A DNA stretch of 64,000 nucleotides from JAQBVV01 sp965249205 (GTDB taxonomy: Bacteria; Acidobacteriota; Vicinamibacteria; Vicinamibacterales; UBA2999), in the NCBI GenBank assembly GCA_965249205.1, contig CBDFLL010000004.1:1-64000 (forward strand), in the 5' to 3' direction. Within the stretch, counting starts at the first letter, position 1, and each line of letters starts with the position of its first letter. Made by a program: the position numbers and the translations under genes. Under the pieces are notes generated by a model. It was not told where the DNA came from, ran no database searches, and saw nothing but the letters and a program-made list of their open reading frames with translations. Below are positions 8,316 through 18,189 of this stretch, piece by piece.

Positions 8316-10490
8316 TCACCTGGCCAGCGGATCGGGTCGGAGCTGGAACTTGATGACCTTGCTCAGCGTCCCCTTGCCACCTTCCATGTGGAACGGTGCG
8401 CGGGTGCTGACCGTGGTCCAGAGCCCTTTGCCCTTCCACCCGGCGTTCACATCGTCTATGCGGCCGTCGACCCACTTGGTGTAGTACCCCAGTGGATAGG
8501 GCACGCGAAACACGAGCCACTCTTCATCGTTCAAGGCCAGCAACCCCTCTGACAGGTTACCGGTATTGATTGGCGTGTTCGGACCCAGGCCGAACGTGTC
8601 GAACTGGTCCACCCACGTGAAGTAGCTGCCTTCAGCGCTGCCCGGGCTTTCGACGCCCTTGAGCTGCGGCAGCGGCTCGGGATAGAAGGTCCAGCCCTCG
8701 GGACAGTGCTGGCCCGTCGCTGTCGGACCGTTCAGCGGTCCGGTGCACTTGCGCCGGTCAAAGCTCGCCAGGTGACCGCTTGACATGGCCAACCAGGCTA
8801 CGCCGTCGCGGTCGACGTCGAACCCTCGTGGCGTGAAGCCCTCCACAGGCACCCCCTGGCTGTCGAGCGGCGGCTCATACACTTCGGCCAGCGCCGTCTC
8901 TGAGGGGTCCGCACCGGGATCCAGCCGAACCACCGCGCCCGGGAAGCCAGTCACGGAGCCCCAAATCGATCCGTCTGGGGCGGGCGAGACGCCGTAGAAG
9001 GCCCTCCCGAAACGCTTGTCCATCGTCGGATCCACCGGCTGGTCCGGCTCGACGTACGCGTCACGCTTCCCGTTGCCGTTGGTGTCCATGATGAGCGCCG
9101 TCCACCCTTGCGACCTCGCCTCGTCGCCGGTCTCGAGGAACATCTTCGTATCCAGCCATCCGACGACCTGACCGCCACCGCTCGTCCAAAGCGTGTTGTT
9201 GGCATCCTCGGCGAACATCAAGTGGTGGGTTGAAAAGCACGTGCTGATGTGGGTGAGCTCCTTGGTCGCCGGGTCGTACATCGCAAGGTGCCGGTTGGCT
9301 CGCTCGACCGGGAACGCCTGGGCCGCCGGATGACTGGAACCTTCAAGGCAGAAGTCCGGGTTCTCTGGCGGCCGCACCCTGGACGTGATCCAGACGCGTC
9401 CCTCGTGGTCCATCATCGGGTTGTGCACGTTGTTCTTGCTGCTCCAGAGAACTTCCTCGCCCCAGTACGGCGAAGGTTCCAACACTTGCTGGACGGTCGA
9501 GAACTGGGTCTCCGGGTCCCGGACCGTCAGCATCACCTGGCTCGTCGTGTTCTCCATCGGGTCGAGCACGGGCAGATAGTCTGCGCTATTCTCCAGCGAC
9601 CCAAAGACTGGACCATTGGCGTTGACGGTCGGGGCCCGCCGGTCCGTCGACGTGAGATCGTGGAGGTATACCTTCGGGTCGGCCCAATCCCACTCGGTGA
9701 TGACGACGTTGCGCTCCTGCCCTTGGGGTCGAGGCGGCGTCGGTGGGAGCTCGCCCGCGGCAATCCGATCCGTCCAGTCCGCGAGAACCGCAACGGTCCG
9801 GCCCAGCCCGATCTGGCCGATGCCGGCGAGCATGTTTCCGCCCGCCTGTCCGGCCTGGATGCGCCGTTCCCAGGCCGCCGCGGTCGAATCGAAATGACCG
9901 AGCTCCGGAGAAATCTCGCGCGTGGCCTTGTTACCGAGCTGGTGGCAGGTCAGGCAGCTGCCCGTCTTCAGGCCCCTGAGCCACTGGGCCTGGTTGTCGA
10001 TGTCTGGCGAGATGCCGTTCCCAGACGGCCCGGTCCCGGGAAACTCGGTCTTGGCAGGCGGCTGGATCAGCGAAAACCAATACCCGGCCGGGAAGTACTG
10101 CGCCGCCGCGTGCGGGTCTGGCGCCGCGACCGCCGTAAGGTTGAGACCGCTCCCAGGCATGGCCTGTTCCTTTGGCGAGTCAACGAGACCGTACCCCCGT
10201 ACCCAGACGTCGTAGGTGGCCTGCGGCAGGTCGGGCACGAGGTAGCGTCCCTCCTCGTCGGTCACCACGATTTTGACGAGCTTCGTCGGAAGGTCCGTCG
10301 TCTCTGCAATGACCCAGACGCCGGCTTCCGGCCCGCTCGGCCCTGTGACCACGCCACCGAGATCGTCGCTGTCAATCGGCACCGCCTCCTGGCCCTGGCC
10401 GTAGGCAGTGGTCAAGGACAGTACGGCGGCCAGCACCAAGACCAGACCGGTCGGCTCCATGCGGCTCCTCGGCATTCCCGTTGTCTCCAT
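8316..10490 (-). CDS. Exported carboxypeptidase-regulatory-like / heme c / streptogramin-lyase-like protein
   Basis: A 724-residue exported protein in three parts. A signal peptide (about 1-33) is followed by a CarboxypepD_reg-like beta-sandwich (about 44-105, GGVVTGPSGPEAGVWVIAET, EGRYLVPDLPQATYDVWVRG). A heme-binding CLTCH follows at residues 179-183. A long propeller-like region resembles Vgb-type proteins, with repeated DxDGxxW-like strands (DHEGRVWITSR, PDGSIWGSV, DRDGVAWLAMS). The start at 10490 was chosen because AGGGGA lies 7 bases upstream; a longer frame runs to 10526. Such proteins are common in Acidobacteriota; the reaction is unknown, but the heme suggests periplasmic electron transfer. 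It is the largest cargo gene of the tRNA-Gly island. Confidence 0.75.
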   Translation of the reverse strand: METTGMPRSRMEPTGLVLVLAAVLSLTTAYGQGQEAVPIDSDDLGGVVTGPSGPEAGVWVIAETTDLPTKLVKIVVTDEEGRYLVPDLPQATYDVWVRGYGLVDSPKEQAMPGSGLNLTAVAAPDPHAAAQYFPAGYWFSLIQPPAKTEFPGTGPSGNGISPDIDNQAQWLRGLKTGSCLTCHQLGNKATREISPELGHFDSTAAAWERRIQAGQAGGNMLAGIGQIGLGRTVAVLADWTDRIAAGELPPTPPRPQGQERNVVITEWDWADPKVYLHDLTSTDRRAPTVNANGPVFGSLENSADYLPVLDPMENTTSQVMLTVRDPETQFSTVQQVLEPSPYWGEEVLWSSKNNVHNPMMDHEGRVWITSRVRPPENPDFCLEGSSHPAAQAFPVERANRHLAMYDPATKELTHISTCFSTHHLMFAEDANNTLWTSGGGQVVGWLDTKMFLETGDEARSQGWTALIMDTNGNGKRDAYVEPDQPVDPTMDKRFGRAFYGVSPAPDGSIWGSVTGFPGAVVRLDPGADPSETALAEVYEPPLDSQGVPVEGFTPRGFDVDRDGVAWLAMSSGHLASFDRRKCTGPLNGPTATGQHCPEGWTFYPEPLPQLKGVESPGSAEGSYFTWVDQFDTFGLGPNTPINTGNLSEGLLALNDEEWLVFRVPYPLGYYTKWVDGRIDDVNAGWKGKGLWTTVSTRAPFHMEGGKGTLSKVIKFQLRPDPLAR

Positions 10491-10901
10491 TGCTATTTCC
10501 CCTCGTCTGACCTCTCGCCGCGCCATGCGGCTCCGCCGGGTTGTCGTCCACTTCGGCGCACGCCGCGCCAGAATTTACGCGATGTCACTGACAACTAGTG
10601 TCTCGGATGCTACCACCACCCGGCATCTCCCGATCTTGAAAGAATCTTGAAACATTGCGCACGAAAAGGGCCGCCCCGGTCAGAGACGGCCCAAAGGTGA
10701 TCTTCGCATCTGCTTCAGCAACCGAGAGTTACGGTCAACACCCGAAAACGACGAATGGTGCCGAGCCGATTTTGAGTCCAGCGCGTCTGCCAGTTTCACC
10801 ACTCCGGCATGTTCTCCAAATCAACTGGATTCTCGACACGCCTCCAGCGGCATCCCACGGCCTAGGTTTCCGGCAGTGGGATTGCTGTCGAAGCGGACTG
10901 T
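10491..10901. other. Intergenic region with a tRNA-Leu half and a hairpin
   Basis: No coding sequence is evident. GGGCCG/CGGCCC at about 10668-10692 could form a hairpin, followed by AAAGG rather than a T run, so I do not call it a terminator. A 5' half of tRNA-Leu lies at 10766-10808 on the minus strand and is listed separately. Confidence 0.5.
10766..10808 (-). pseudogene. tRNA-Leu(CAA) 5' half
   Basis: Read on the minus strand from 10808, the sequence is the acceptor strand GCCGGAG, a leucine-type D-arm (GTGAAACTGGCAGACGCGCT), and the 5' anticodon stem with loop CTCAAAA (anticodon CAA). The 3' side of the anticodon stem is wrong, and no variable arm, T-arm or matching 3' acceptor follows. 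It is a broken tRNA, probably left by a recombination event. Confidence 0.6.
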
Positions 10902-11558
10902 CTACTTGATCTTCTGTTGCCTCGTCTTTCTTGCGAGGGACGGTTTCTCTGAGACGCCGCTGACGTACATGACCCTACCGCTCAAGTCAGACTTGGCGGA
11001 TCCGACAACGCTCGCCTGAATGCGAGTGGCATCGACACCCATCAATGCAGCGAGCTTTCTGGCTTCAAAACTTGCAAGAATCCCGAATTCGCTTGGATCC
11101 TCAACAGGAGCCATAGCGACGGGTGCCGGTCCGATGATCGGCCTCTTGCCGTCTGGTGCACCCTTGAAAGGAACGGGGCGCCATGTGCTGACACCAAACC
11201 CGGAAGCAGCCATGTCGATGCTCTGCTCGAGACTCATTTCAGTACCTGCCCGCTCCGCACACGCTGCCACAAAACAGATCGTAAATTCAGTGTCTCCGGG
11301 CCGCGTAACGGTGCCCTCTCCGGCGCCGGGATCGACGGTGTAGCCGGGTGCCCCTTCGATTGTGTCGGCGATGTCCGGGTCAAGAATGTCAGTATCGGCC
11401 GGGAAGTCGAGCGCCCACAGGACAGACAGACCAACGTCGTCGTCGGGGTGGCGGAGTTCATTTGGATTATCAGCTCTTACATTGACGCACCATTCGCAAT
11501 ACTTGGACGGCTGAAAATGCTCCAGCGGTTTCTTCGAGATCTTGATCTTGATGGGCAT
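10902..11558 (-). CDS. Hypothetical protein
   Basis: A 218-residue protein with a good ribosome-binding site (AAGGGAA, about 6 bases before the ATG at 11558). It starts MPIKIKISKKPLEHF and contains CEWCVN, a possible zinc pair, near residue 21. An acidic middle (DFPADTDILDPDIADTIEG) precedes an alanine-rich region and a basic C-terminus (SLARKTRQQKIK). There is no signal peptide and no membrane segment. I do not recognise the family. It is transcribed away from the neighbouring insertion sequence and is cargo of the tRNA-Gly island; a phage- or island-specific role is possible but unsupported. Confidence 0.55.
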   Translation of the reverse strand: MPIKIKISKKPLEHFQPSKYCEWCVNVRADNPNELRHPDDDVGLSVLWALDFPADTDILDPDIADTIEGAPGYTVDPGAGEGTVTRPGDTEFTICFVAACAERAGTEMSLEQSIDMAASGFGVSTWRPVPFKGAPDGKRPIIGPAPVAMAPVEDPSEFGILASFEARKLAALMGVDATRIQASVVGSAKSDLSGRVMYVSGVSEKPSLARKTRQQKIK

Positions 11559-11619
11559 GGGTTCCCTTAGAGTGGGCTGCGTTGGTTATCAATAAGTGGC
11601 AACTTGACGCAGCACCTGT

Positions 11620-13092
11620 AGACACAAAATGTAAATGTCGGGTTTCTCCACATTAGAAATGTCGGGTTTCGGGCACCGTGTATGGCCTGGAGGCCGACAT
11701 GGACAACGAGGGCTACCTGACGATGAGTACGAAGGAACTGCACCGCCTGGAGATTCTGGGGCGTGTGCGGGAACGGCGCCTGACCCAGGCCCACGCGGCC
11801 GCACAACTGGGGCTCGGGGTGCGCCAGGTCGAGCGTCTGTGCCGGACCCTGCGTCTCGACGGCCCTGGCGGACTGGTGTCCAAGAAGCGCGGCCGGCCGA
11901 GCCACCGACGCTTCCCGCGCGCGCTGCGTGACCACGTCTTGGAGTTAGTGCGGTCTGGCTACCGCGACTTTGGGCCGACCCTCGCGGCCGAGAAACTCCG
12001 TGAACGTGACGACATCCTCGTGTCGGTCGAGACCCTGCGGCGCTGGATGATCGACGCGGCGCTGTGGGTGCCGCGCACCGCCCGATCGCGCCGCGTCTAC
12101 CAACCGCGCCACCAACGCGCCTGCGTCGGCGAGCTGATTCAGATCGACGGCTGCGACCACGCCTGGTTCGAGGATCGAGGCCCGACCTGCACGCTGCTCG
12201 TCTATGTGGACGATGCGACGAGTCAGCTGATGGAGCTGCGGTTCGTCGCCTCGGAATCGACGTTCGACTACTTCGCCTCGACGCAGACGTATCTCAAGCG
12301 CCACGGCAAACCGGTGGCCTTCTACAGCGACCGGGCCAGCATCTTTCGGGCGACGGGCGCGGCACGGCGCCGCGCGGGAGGCCCCACGCAGTTCAGCCGG
12401 GCGCTGGCGGACCTCAACATCGACATCGTGTGCGCGAACGCACCCCAGGCCAAGGGGCGCGTTGAGCGGGCGCACCTGACGCTGCAAGATCGGCTCGTGA
12501 AGGAGTTGCGCCTCCGCGAGATCTCGACGCCCGAGGCCGCCAATGCCTATGCGCCCGCCTTCATGGCCGACTACAACGCCCGATTCGGCAAGCCGCCGAG
12601 GAGTGCGCATGACGCGCATCGCCCCGTCCGCGATGATGAGGACCTCGCGCTGATCTTCACGTGGCAGGAAGATCGGACCATCTCCCAAGCCCTGACGCTC
12701 CACTATCGACGCGGGGTCTACCTCATCACCCCAGGCCCGCTCACCCGGCGACTGCGCGGGCAGCGCTGTCGCGTGCATGCGGACGCCGACGGTCGCCTCG
12801 AGATTCGTCACGCGGGCCAGCGCCTCCCTTTCACGGCCTTCGAAGAGCAACGGCGGGTCACCCACGGGGACATCGTGTCGAACAAGCGGCTGGGGGCGGT
12901 CCTGGCCACAATCCAGGCCGATCAGCGCACGCGAGACGAGCGCCTCCTGGCCGGCCCGCACCGCACGCTGCGCGAGAAGCAACGGATCAGAACCGCCCGA
13001 GCGCGGGCGGACGCGACGCCGACCAGCCCATAGCGAGTGGCCTACCCGACATTTCTACTTTGCGGAGAACCCGACATTTCTACTTTGCGTTG
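11620..13092 (+). mobile_element. ISNCY-type insertion sequence
   Basis: The ends carry a doubled inverted motif. At the left, AAATGTCGGGTTTC occurs at 11633-11646 and again at 11657-11670. At the right, the inverse (ACCCGACATTTCTACTTTGCG) occurs at 13044-13064 and 13069-13089. The 24-25 bp spacing is the same at both ends, as expected for double transposase-binding sites. Exact outer ends and target duplication are not clear, so the boundaries are approximate. It encodes one transposase and lies inside the tRNA-Gly island. Confidence 0.75.
11699..13033 (+). CDS. ISNCY-family transposase (DDE, integrase-core type)
   Basis: A 444-residue transposase. The N-terminus has a helix-turn-helix (LTQAHAAAQLGLGVRQVERLCRTL) and a second DNA-binding region. 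The catalytic core has the first aspartate in IQIDGCDHAW, the second in VAFYSDRASIF, and the glutamate in APQAKGRVERAHLTLQDRLVKELR, giving a DDE triad. The start at 11699 was chosen for GGAGG five bases upstream. The gene looks intact, with no frameshift or internal stop. ISNCY assignment rests on this domain order and the long C-terminal beta-rich domain; related DDE families cannot be fully excluded. Confidence 0.82.
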   Translation: MDNEGYLTMSTKELHRLEILGRVRERRLTQAHAAAQLGLGVRQVERLCRTLRLDGPGGLVSKKRGRPSHRRFPRALRDHVLELVRSGYRDFGPTLAAEKLRERDDILVSVETLRRWMIDAALWVPRTARSRRVYQPRHQRACVGELIQIDGCDHAWFEDRGPTCTLLVYVDDATSQLMELRFVASESTFDYFASTQTYLKRHGKPVAFYSDRASIFRATGAARRRAGGPTQFSRALADLNIDIVCANAPQAKGRVERAHLTLQDRLVKELRLREISTPEAANAYAPAFMADYNARFGKPPRSAHDAHRPVRDDEDLALIFTWQEDRTISQALTLHYRRGVYLITPGPLTRRLRGQRCRVHADADGRLEIRHAGQRLPFTAFEEQRRVTHGDIVSNKRLGAVLATIQADQRTRDERLLAGPHRTLREKQRIRTARARADATPTSP

Positions 13093-13575
13093 ACAGCACC
13101 AGTAAGTCTATCGTAGGCATTAGCGGGCTCTCGAAGGTCAACCGAAGGCCCGTTCTGCGACCCTTTCCCCCCGACAGCGCCCATTGTGCGCGATGGCCGG
13201 TGGCAATGATTTCCCGTGTGAAAACGGGCCGGGATCCGATCTTCCAGCGATTGGAAGCCACTCCGCTGATCGGACGATTCTCGTAGACCCTGCAGCGGCA
13301 TCACATGGTCCGCCCGTCTCCAGTGTCTCCACGACCAGGGCAGATCAGTGGGGATTCTGGGAGAATCTTGAGGACTACGAGTCAGGCGGAAACCGGTGAG
13401 AAGTCGAACGCTGTTGCCAAAAGTCTCACGCCATCAACTACTTAGCGAAACACGTTTATAGGGTTCGATTCCCGTAGCCCGCTCCAGTTAAGCTGTTGCG
13501 GATCAAGAGGTTGTCTTTTCGGCCCGCCGTCTCCAATTTTGTCTCCACGGCCTGGCACAACCCTGTTCTACGTGC
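13093..13575. other. Non-coding right end of the tRNA-Gly island with attR
   Basis: No convincing gene lies here; the short frames present have no supporting features. The right attachment repeat starts at 13461. From about 13515 to 13560 the sequence resembles the last 12 codons of the island integrase plus its stop region, a possible remnant of a second integrase. Confidence 0.55.
13461..13514 (+). repeat. Right attachment site (attR), tRNA-Gly 3' end copy
   Basis: Bases 13461-13490 are identical to 5205-5234 (T-arm to CCA of tRNA-Gly plus four bases). The following 24 bases match attL with two substitutions. The rest of the tRNA is absent, as expected for the distal end of a tRNA-integrated island. 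Confidence 0.85.
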
Positions 13576-14529
13576 TCAGCGCGCCCGCCGGCCGAAATAC
13601 TCGTCCATTAGGCTGCGCGCGAGGAACTGGACATTCTCCGGCCGCTCAGCAAGCCTCCGCATGAAGTAGGGGTACCACTCGGGGCCGAACGGCACGTAGA
13701 TGCGCACGTTGTAGCCCTCGTCTCGCAGCGCTTCCTGCAGATCGCGCCGAACGCCGTACAGCATCTGAAACTCGAAATCGCGGGGGTCGATGCCTCGCTC
13801 GTGCGCGAGCCTTCGTGCCGCGTCGATCATACGGGGATCGTGAGTCGCAACCGCCGGACGGGTCCCCTCCACGAGGAGCACACGCATGAGACGGATGAAC
13901 GCGGCGTCGACATCGATCTTGGAACGGAATGCGATGGCGGAGGGCTCGTTGTAGGCGCCCTTGCACAGCCGCACCGGGCCTCCCCGCCCGATGACCCGCC
14001 GCAGATCCGCCTCCGTACGACGCAGGTAAGCCTGCAGCACGACCCCGACGTTGCGACGCTCCTCGTCCCACACGGTGTCGAAGACATCCAGCGTGTCGTC
14101 GAGCATGCGCGAGCCTTCCATGTCGACCCGCACGAACCCGTTGTGCTGAGCCGCCGCCACCAGGATCTGTCGTAGGTGGTCGAGGCAGAGTCCGCGGTCG
14201 AGTTCCAGGCCGATCTGCGAGAGCTTGACCGACACCTTGCACTCCATCCCGGCGGCAGCCACCGCGTCGATGACTTCCACGTAGTCGCGCACCGCCGCGC
14301 GAGCGGCCTCGGCCGACTTCACGTGCTCGCCGAGATGGTTGAACGTGTGCGTGAATCCCTGCCCGTCGATCTCCCTCAACGTGCCGACCAGTTCTGCGAT
14401 GGTCTCCCCGCCCACGAATCGGCGCACAAAGCTGTCCGGCCTGCGCATGCCTCCGCGAACGAGAAACGACGCGAGCGCCGACCTCCGCGCGAGCGCCAGG
14501 AAGAGGGTCCGGGACAGGGCGTTCAGCAT
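13576..14529 (-). CDS. putA: Proline dehydrogenase
   Basis: A 317-residue monofunctional FAD-dependent proline dehydrogenase that oxidises proline to delta-1-pyrroline-5-carboxylate and passes electrons to the quinone pool. Family motifs are clear: VSVKLSQIGLEL, RVDMEGSRMLDDTLDVF, VVLQAYLRRTEAD, RLCKGAYNEP, VATHDPRMI, FEFQMLYGVRRDLQ, and the substrate-binding VPFGPEWYPYFMRRLAERP. Length is normal for the one-domain form. The next enzyme of the pathway is encoded immediately upstream. No Shine-Dalgarno precedes the ATG, because a miniature element begins only 18 bp upstream; translation may therefore be altered. The symbol denotes the activity of the PutA PRODH domain; the trifunctional protein is not present. 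Confidence 0.9.
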   Translation of the reverse strand: MLNALSRTLFLALARRSALASFLVRGGMRRPDSFVRRFVGGETIAELVGTLREIDGQGFTHTFNHLGEHVKSAEAARAAVRDYVEVIDAVAAAGMECKVSVKLSQIGLELDRGLCLDHLRQILVAAAQHNGFVRVDMEGSRMLDDTLDVFDTVWDEERRNVGVVLQAYLRRTEADLRRVIGRGGPVRLCKGAYNEPSAIAFRSKIDVDAAFIRLMRVLLVEGTRPAVATHDPRMIDAARRLAHERGIDPRDFEFQMLYGVRRDLQEALRDEGYNVRIYVPFGPEWYPYFMRRLAERPENVQFLARSLMDEYFGRRAR

Positions 14530-14547
14530 CGTGACCGGAGGAGCGCC

Positions 14548-14754
14548 CTAGCAGTCCGTGGTGAAAGTCCGGCGTCGCACCGAGACGCGGGAGGCGCCTC
14601 GCGCGGATTCTGATCGGTCGTGGCACGCCTGCGGAATCCGCGCTCGCGGACAAGGCGCGACGACTGAGAATACCGCCTGTATTTGAAGAAGGAGCAACGC
14701 AGACCGCGAGGATGCATTGCTCGTCGAATGCAGGCGGACTTTCACCACGGGCTG

Positions 14755-14758
<4 letters not shown>
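14548..14758. mobile_element. Miniature inverted-repeat element, family 2, copy 1
   Basis: A 211-bp non-coding element. Its left end is CTAGCAGTCCGTGGTGAAAG and its right end, read in reverse, is CTAGCAGCCCGTGGTGAAAG. The interior matches the copy at 51691-51856 in opposite orientation, except for an extra hairpin of about 44 bp (14598-14643, arms CGCGGATTC/GAATCCGCG). It fills almost the whole gap between the P5C dehydrogenase stop and the proline dehydrogenase start. Its terminal CTAG contains the TAG stop of the former. Confidence 0.82.
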
Positions 14759-16335
<1,577 letters not shown>

Positions 16336-16368
16336 TGATCCTCCCCGTAGGTGCTGGTCATCATCGAG

Positions 16369-16719
16369 CTAGTGGTCTGGTTGCGAATCAGCTAGCGCGT
16401 TTTCGGCTCCGGTCTACTATGAAGAACTCGAAAACGCGTTAGGCATTCGGCCGGCTACAGCGCTTTTCATGACCGTGTGGCGTTCGAGTAGACGCAATGC
16501 CGAAACACAAGGCTATTCGAAAAGCGCTCTATGCCTCCCGTCTGGCGGCGTTGCTCCTCGGTCACATGCGCCCAGCATGCTCTCTCGTCGCGCCTGGCGC
16601 GGATTTCACGAGCGCGTGGCTCTCACATAGCCGCAATCCATGACAGGTGAAATCCGCGCTGGCCAGCCGGGCGCCTCACCGCCCTCGGTGCACAAGCCAA
16701 TTCGCAACCAGACCACTAG
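16369..16719. mobile_element. Miniature inverted-repeat element, family 1, copy 2
   Basis: A 351-bp element with perfect 20-bp terminal inverted repeats CTAGTGGTCTGGTTGCGAAT at 16369-16388 and its complement at 16700-16719. It contains three nested hairpins (arms around GCGCGTTTTCG, AGCGCTTTTC and GCGCGGATTTCAC). The first two are shared with the copy at 1804-2064; the third, about 110 bp near the right end, is extra. No coding sequence is present. It lies between the arginase stop (5 bp away) and the P5C dehydrogenase ribosome-binding site. Confidence 0.85.
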
Positions 16720-16723
16720 CGGT

Positions 16724-17698
16724 TCAAAGGATTCGCTTACCCAGGGCCGAAAGCACCAGGCCTGTTCCCAGCTCAGCCGTCTGATTGCGGACGTCGAGTA
16801 TCGGGTTGATCTCCACCAGGTCGAGCGACGCCAGACGTCCCGCTCCTGCGATGACCTCCATCATCAGGTGCGCCTCCCGATACGTCAATCCGCCATGGAC
16901 CGGCGTGCCCACGCCAGGCGCGATGGCAGGGTCACAGGCATCGACGTCGAGCGAGACGTGCAGCGCCGCACCGTCGCGGCCAAGGATGGCGAGCGCGCGT
17001 TCGGCCACACTGGCGATCCCGTCGCGGTCGATGTCCTGCATGGTGAACACGTGTACACCGGACTGCCTGATGAGGCCCTTCTCCATCTCATCGAGGCTGC
17101 GAACACCCACGAGAACGGTGCGCCCCGGCTCGACGGCAGGCATATCGCCGCCACGGATCAGCGCCAGTTCTTCTGGCTGCGGGCCCACGAGTGCAGCGAG
17201 CGGCATGCCGTGGACGTTGCCGCTCGCCGATGTCTCGGGTGTATTCATGTCGCCGTGGGCGTCGAGCCACAGCACGCCCAGCGGCCGGCCGCGCTGCCGC
17301 GCATGATCGGCCGCGGCCGCCACCGAGCCGGCGCCGAGGCTGTGGTCACCGCCTAGAACCAGAGGCAGTGCCCCCTGATCGAGCGAGTCGAGGACGGCCG
17401 CGTACACGCGACCACAGACCTCGGCGATCTCGCCGATGTAGCGCTTGCGCTCCGACCCCGGACTACGCGTCTCCAGGCCGGGTGTCGCGATATCGCCGCG
17501 ATCGACGACCGGGTGCCCCAGACTCCTGAGCCGTTCGCCGAGGCCGCTGATGCGGACGGCCGACGGGCCCATGTCGACACCGCGGCGGCCGGCGCCGAGG
17601 TCGAGCGGTACACCAATCAGATGAACGGGACACGCGCTCGGACCGATTCTGGAGGGTGATGATTCAGGTTGGTCCGGGACGGGAGGACTCGGCGCCAT
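16724..17698 (-). CDS. rocF: Arginase
   Basis: A 324-residue manganese ureohydrolase that splits arginine into ornithine and urea. The three metal signatures are present: LGGDHSLGAGS, LWLDAHGDMNT and SLDVDACDPAIAPG. GTPVHGGLTYRE and EINPILD complete the family pattern and favour arginase over agmatinase. The start ATG at 17698 shares a base with the TGA of the upstream DUF1810 gene, so the two are translationally coupled. Downstream on the same strand are P5C dehydrogenase and proline dehydrogenase. An ornithine aminotransferase would be needed to link arginase to P5C and is not encoded in this window. Confidence 0.9.
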   Translation of the reverse strand: MAPSPPVPDQPESSPSRIGPSACPVHLIGVPLDLGAGRRGVDMGPSAVRISGLGERLRSLGHPVVDRGDIATPGLETRSPGSERKRYIGEIAEVCGRVYAAVLDSLDQGALPLVLGGDHSLGAGSVAAAADHARQRGRPLGVLWLDAHGDMNTPETSASGNVHGMPLAALVGPQPEELALIRGGDMPAVEPGRTVLVGVRSLDEMEKGLIRQSGVHVFTMQDIDRDGIASVAERALAILGRDGAALHVSLDVDACDPAIAPGVGTPVHGGLTYREAHLMMEVIAGAGRLASLDLVEINPILDVRNQTAELGTGLVLSALGKRIL

Positions 17699-18189
17699 CA
17701 GTCTGGTTGGCTGGACTCAGCATGACCGAGCAACCGCAGCGTCTTGCCGTCGCGCTCGGACCGATAGTATTTGTCGAGCAAGCGGTCGAACACCGAGCCC
17801 TGGGGCGACACGTACGCAAACAGAGTCGCGCACGACTGCAGTTTCAGGTCATCCGGCGAACCGAAGATATCCGCCGCGGACTGGCCCTCGACAGCAACGG
17901 CGGCCTCGGCGCACGCGAGCAACCTCGGTCCAAGAATCGGGTGATCAAGGTATGCCCTGGCCTCCCCGACACTCTTGACCGCGTAGTGCTTCGAGGTCGA
18001 ACTGGAAGCCAGCCCGTCAATCTGCGGAATGATGTACCACATCCAGTGCGACCGCTTCTGGCCTTTCTCGATTTCCGACAATGCCTGCTCGTATTCAGCT
18101 TCCTGCGCTCGCACGAATCGACTCAGGTCGTAAGGGTCGTTCGCACCGGGAGGATCGGATGGATCGGTCATGCTCGACATCTTCCGCAC
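17698..18189 (-). CDS. DUF1810 family protein
   Basis: A 163-residue DUF1810 (calpastatin-like) protein. Family signatures are DLSRFVRAQE near the N-terminus, KRSHWMWYIIPQI, SVGEARAYLDHPILGPRL, and DDLKLQSCATLFAYV with the C-terminal FDRLLDKYY. The biochemical role of the family is not established. It is the first gene of the arginase operon (stop and next start overlap by one base). In-frame ATGs at 18180 and 18171 are alternative starts, and none has a strong ribosome-binding site. Why it is paired with arginase is unknown. Confidence 0.82.
   Translation of the reverse strand: MRKMSSMTDPSDPPGANDPYDLSRFVRAQEAEYEQALSEIEKGQKRSHWMWYIIPQIDGLASSSTSKHYAVKSVGEARAYLDHPILGPRLLACAEAAVAVEGQSAADIFGSPDDLKLQSCATLFAYVSPQGSVFDRLLDKYYRSERDGKTLRLLGHAESSQPD

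Noticed and set aside
9249..10598. 449-codon plus-strand frame antisense to the heme/regulatory-domain gene
   Set aside because: It is a shadow of the strong minus-strand gene (arginine/glycine/proline-rich text, no motif, no signal peptide), a common artefact in GC-rich DNA.
10664..10696. Rho-independent terminator
   Set aside because: A GC-rich hairpin can form, but no run of T follows on either strand within a usual distance.
11945..12982. 345-codon minus-strand frame within the ISNCY transposase
   Set aside because: Antisense shadow of the transposase with no features of its own.
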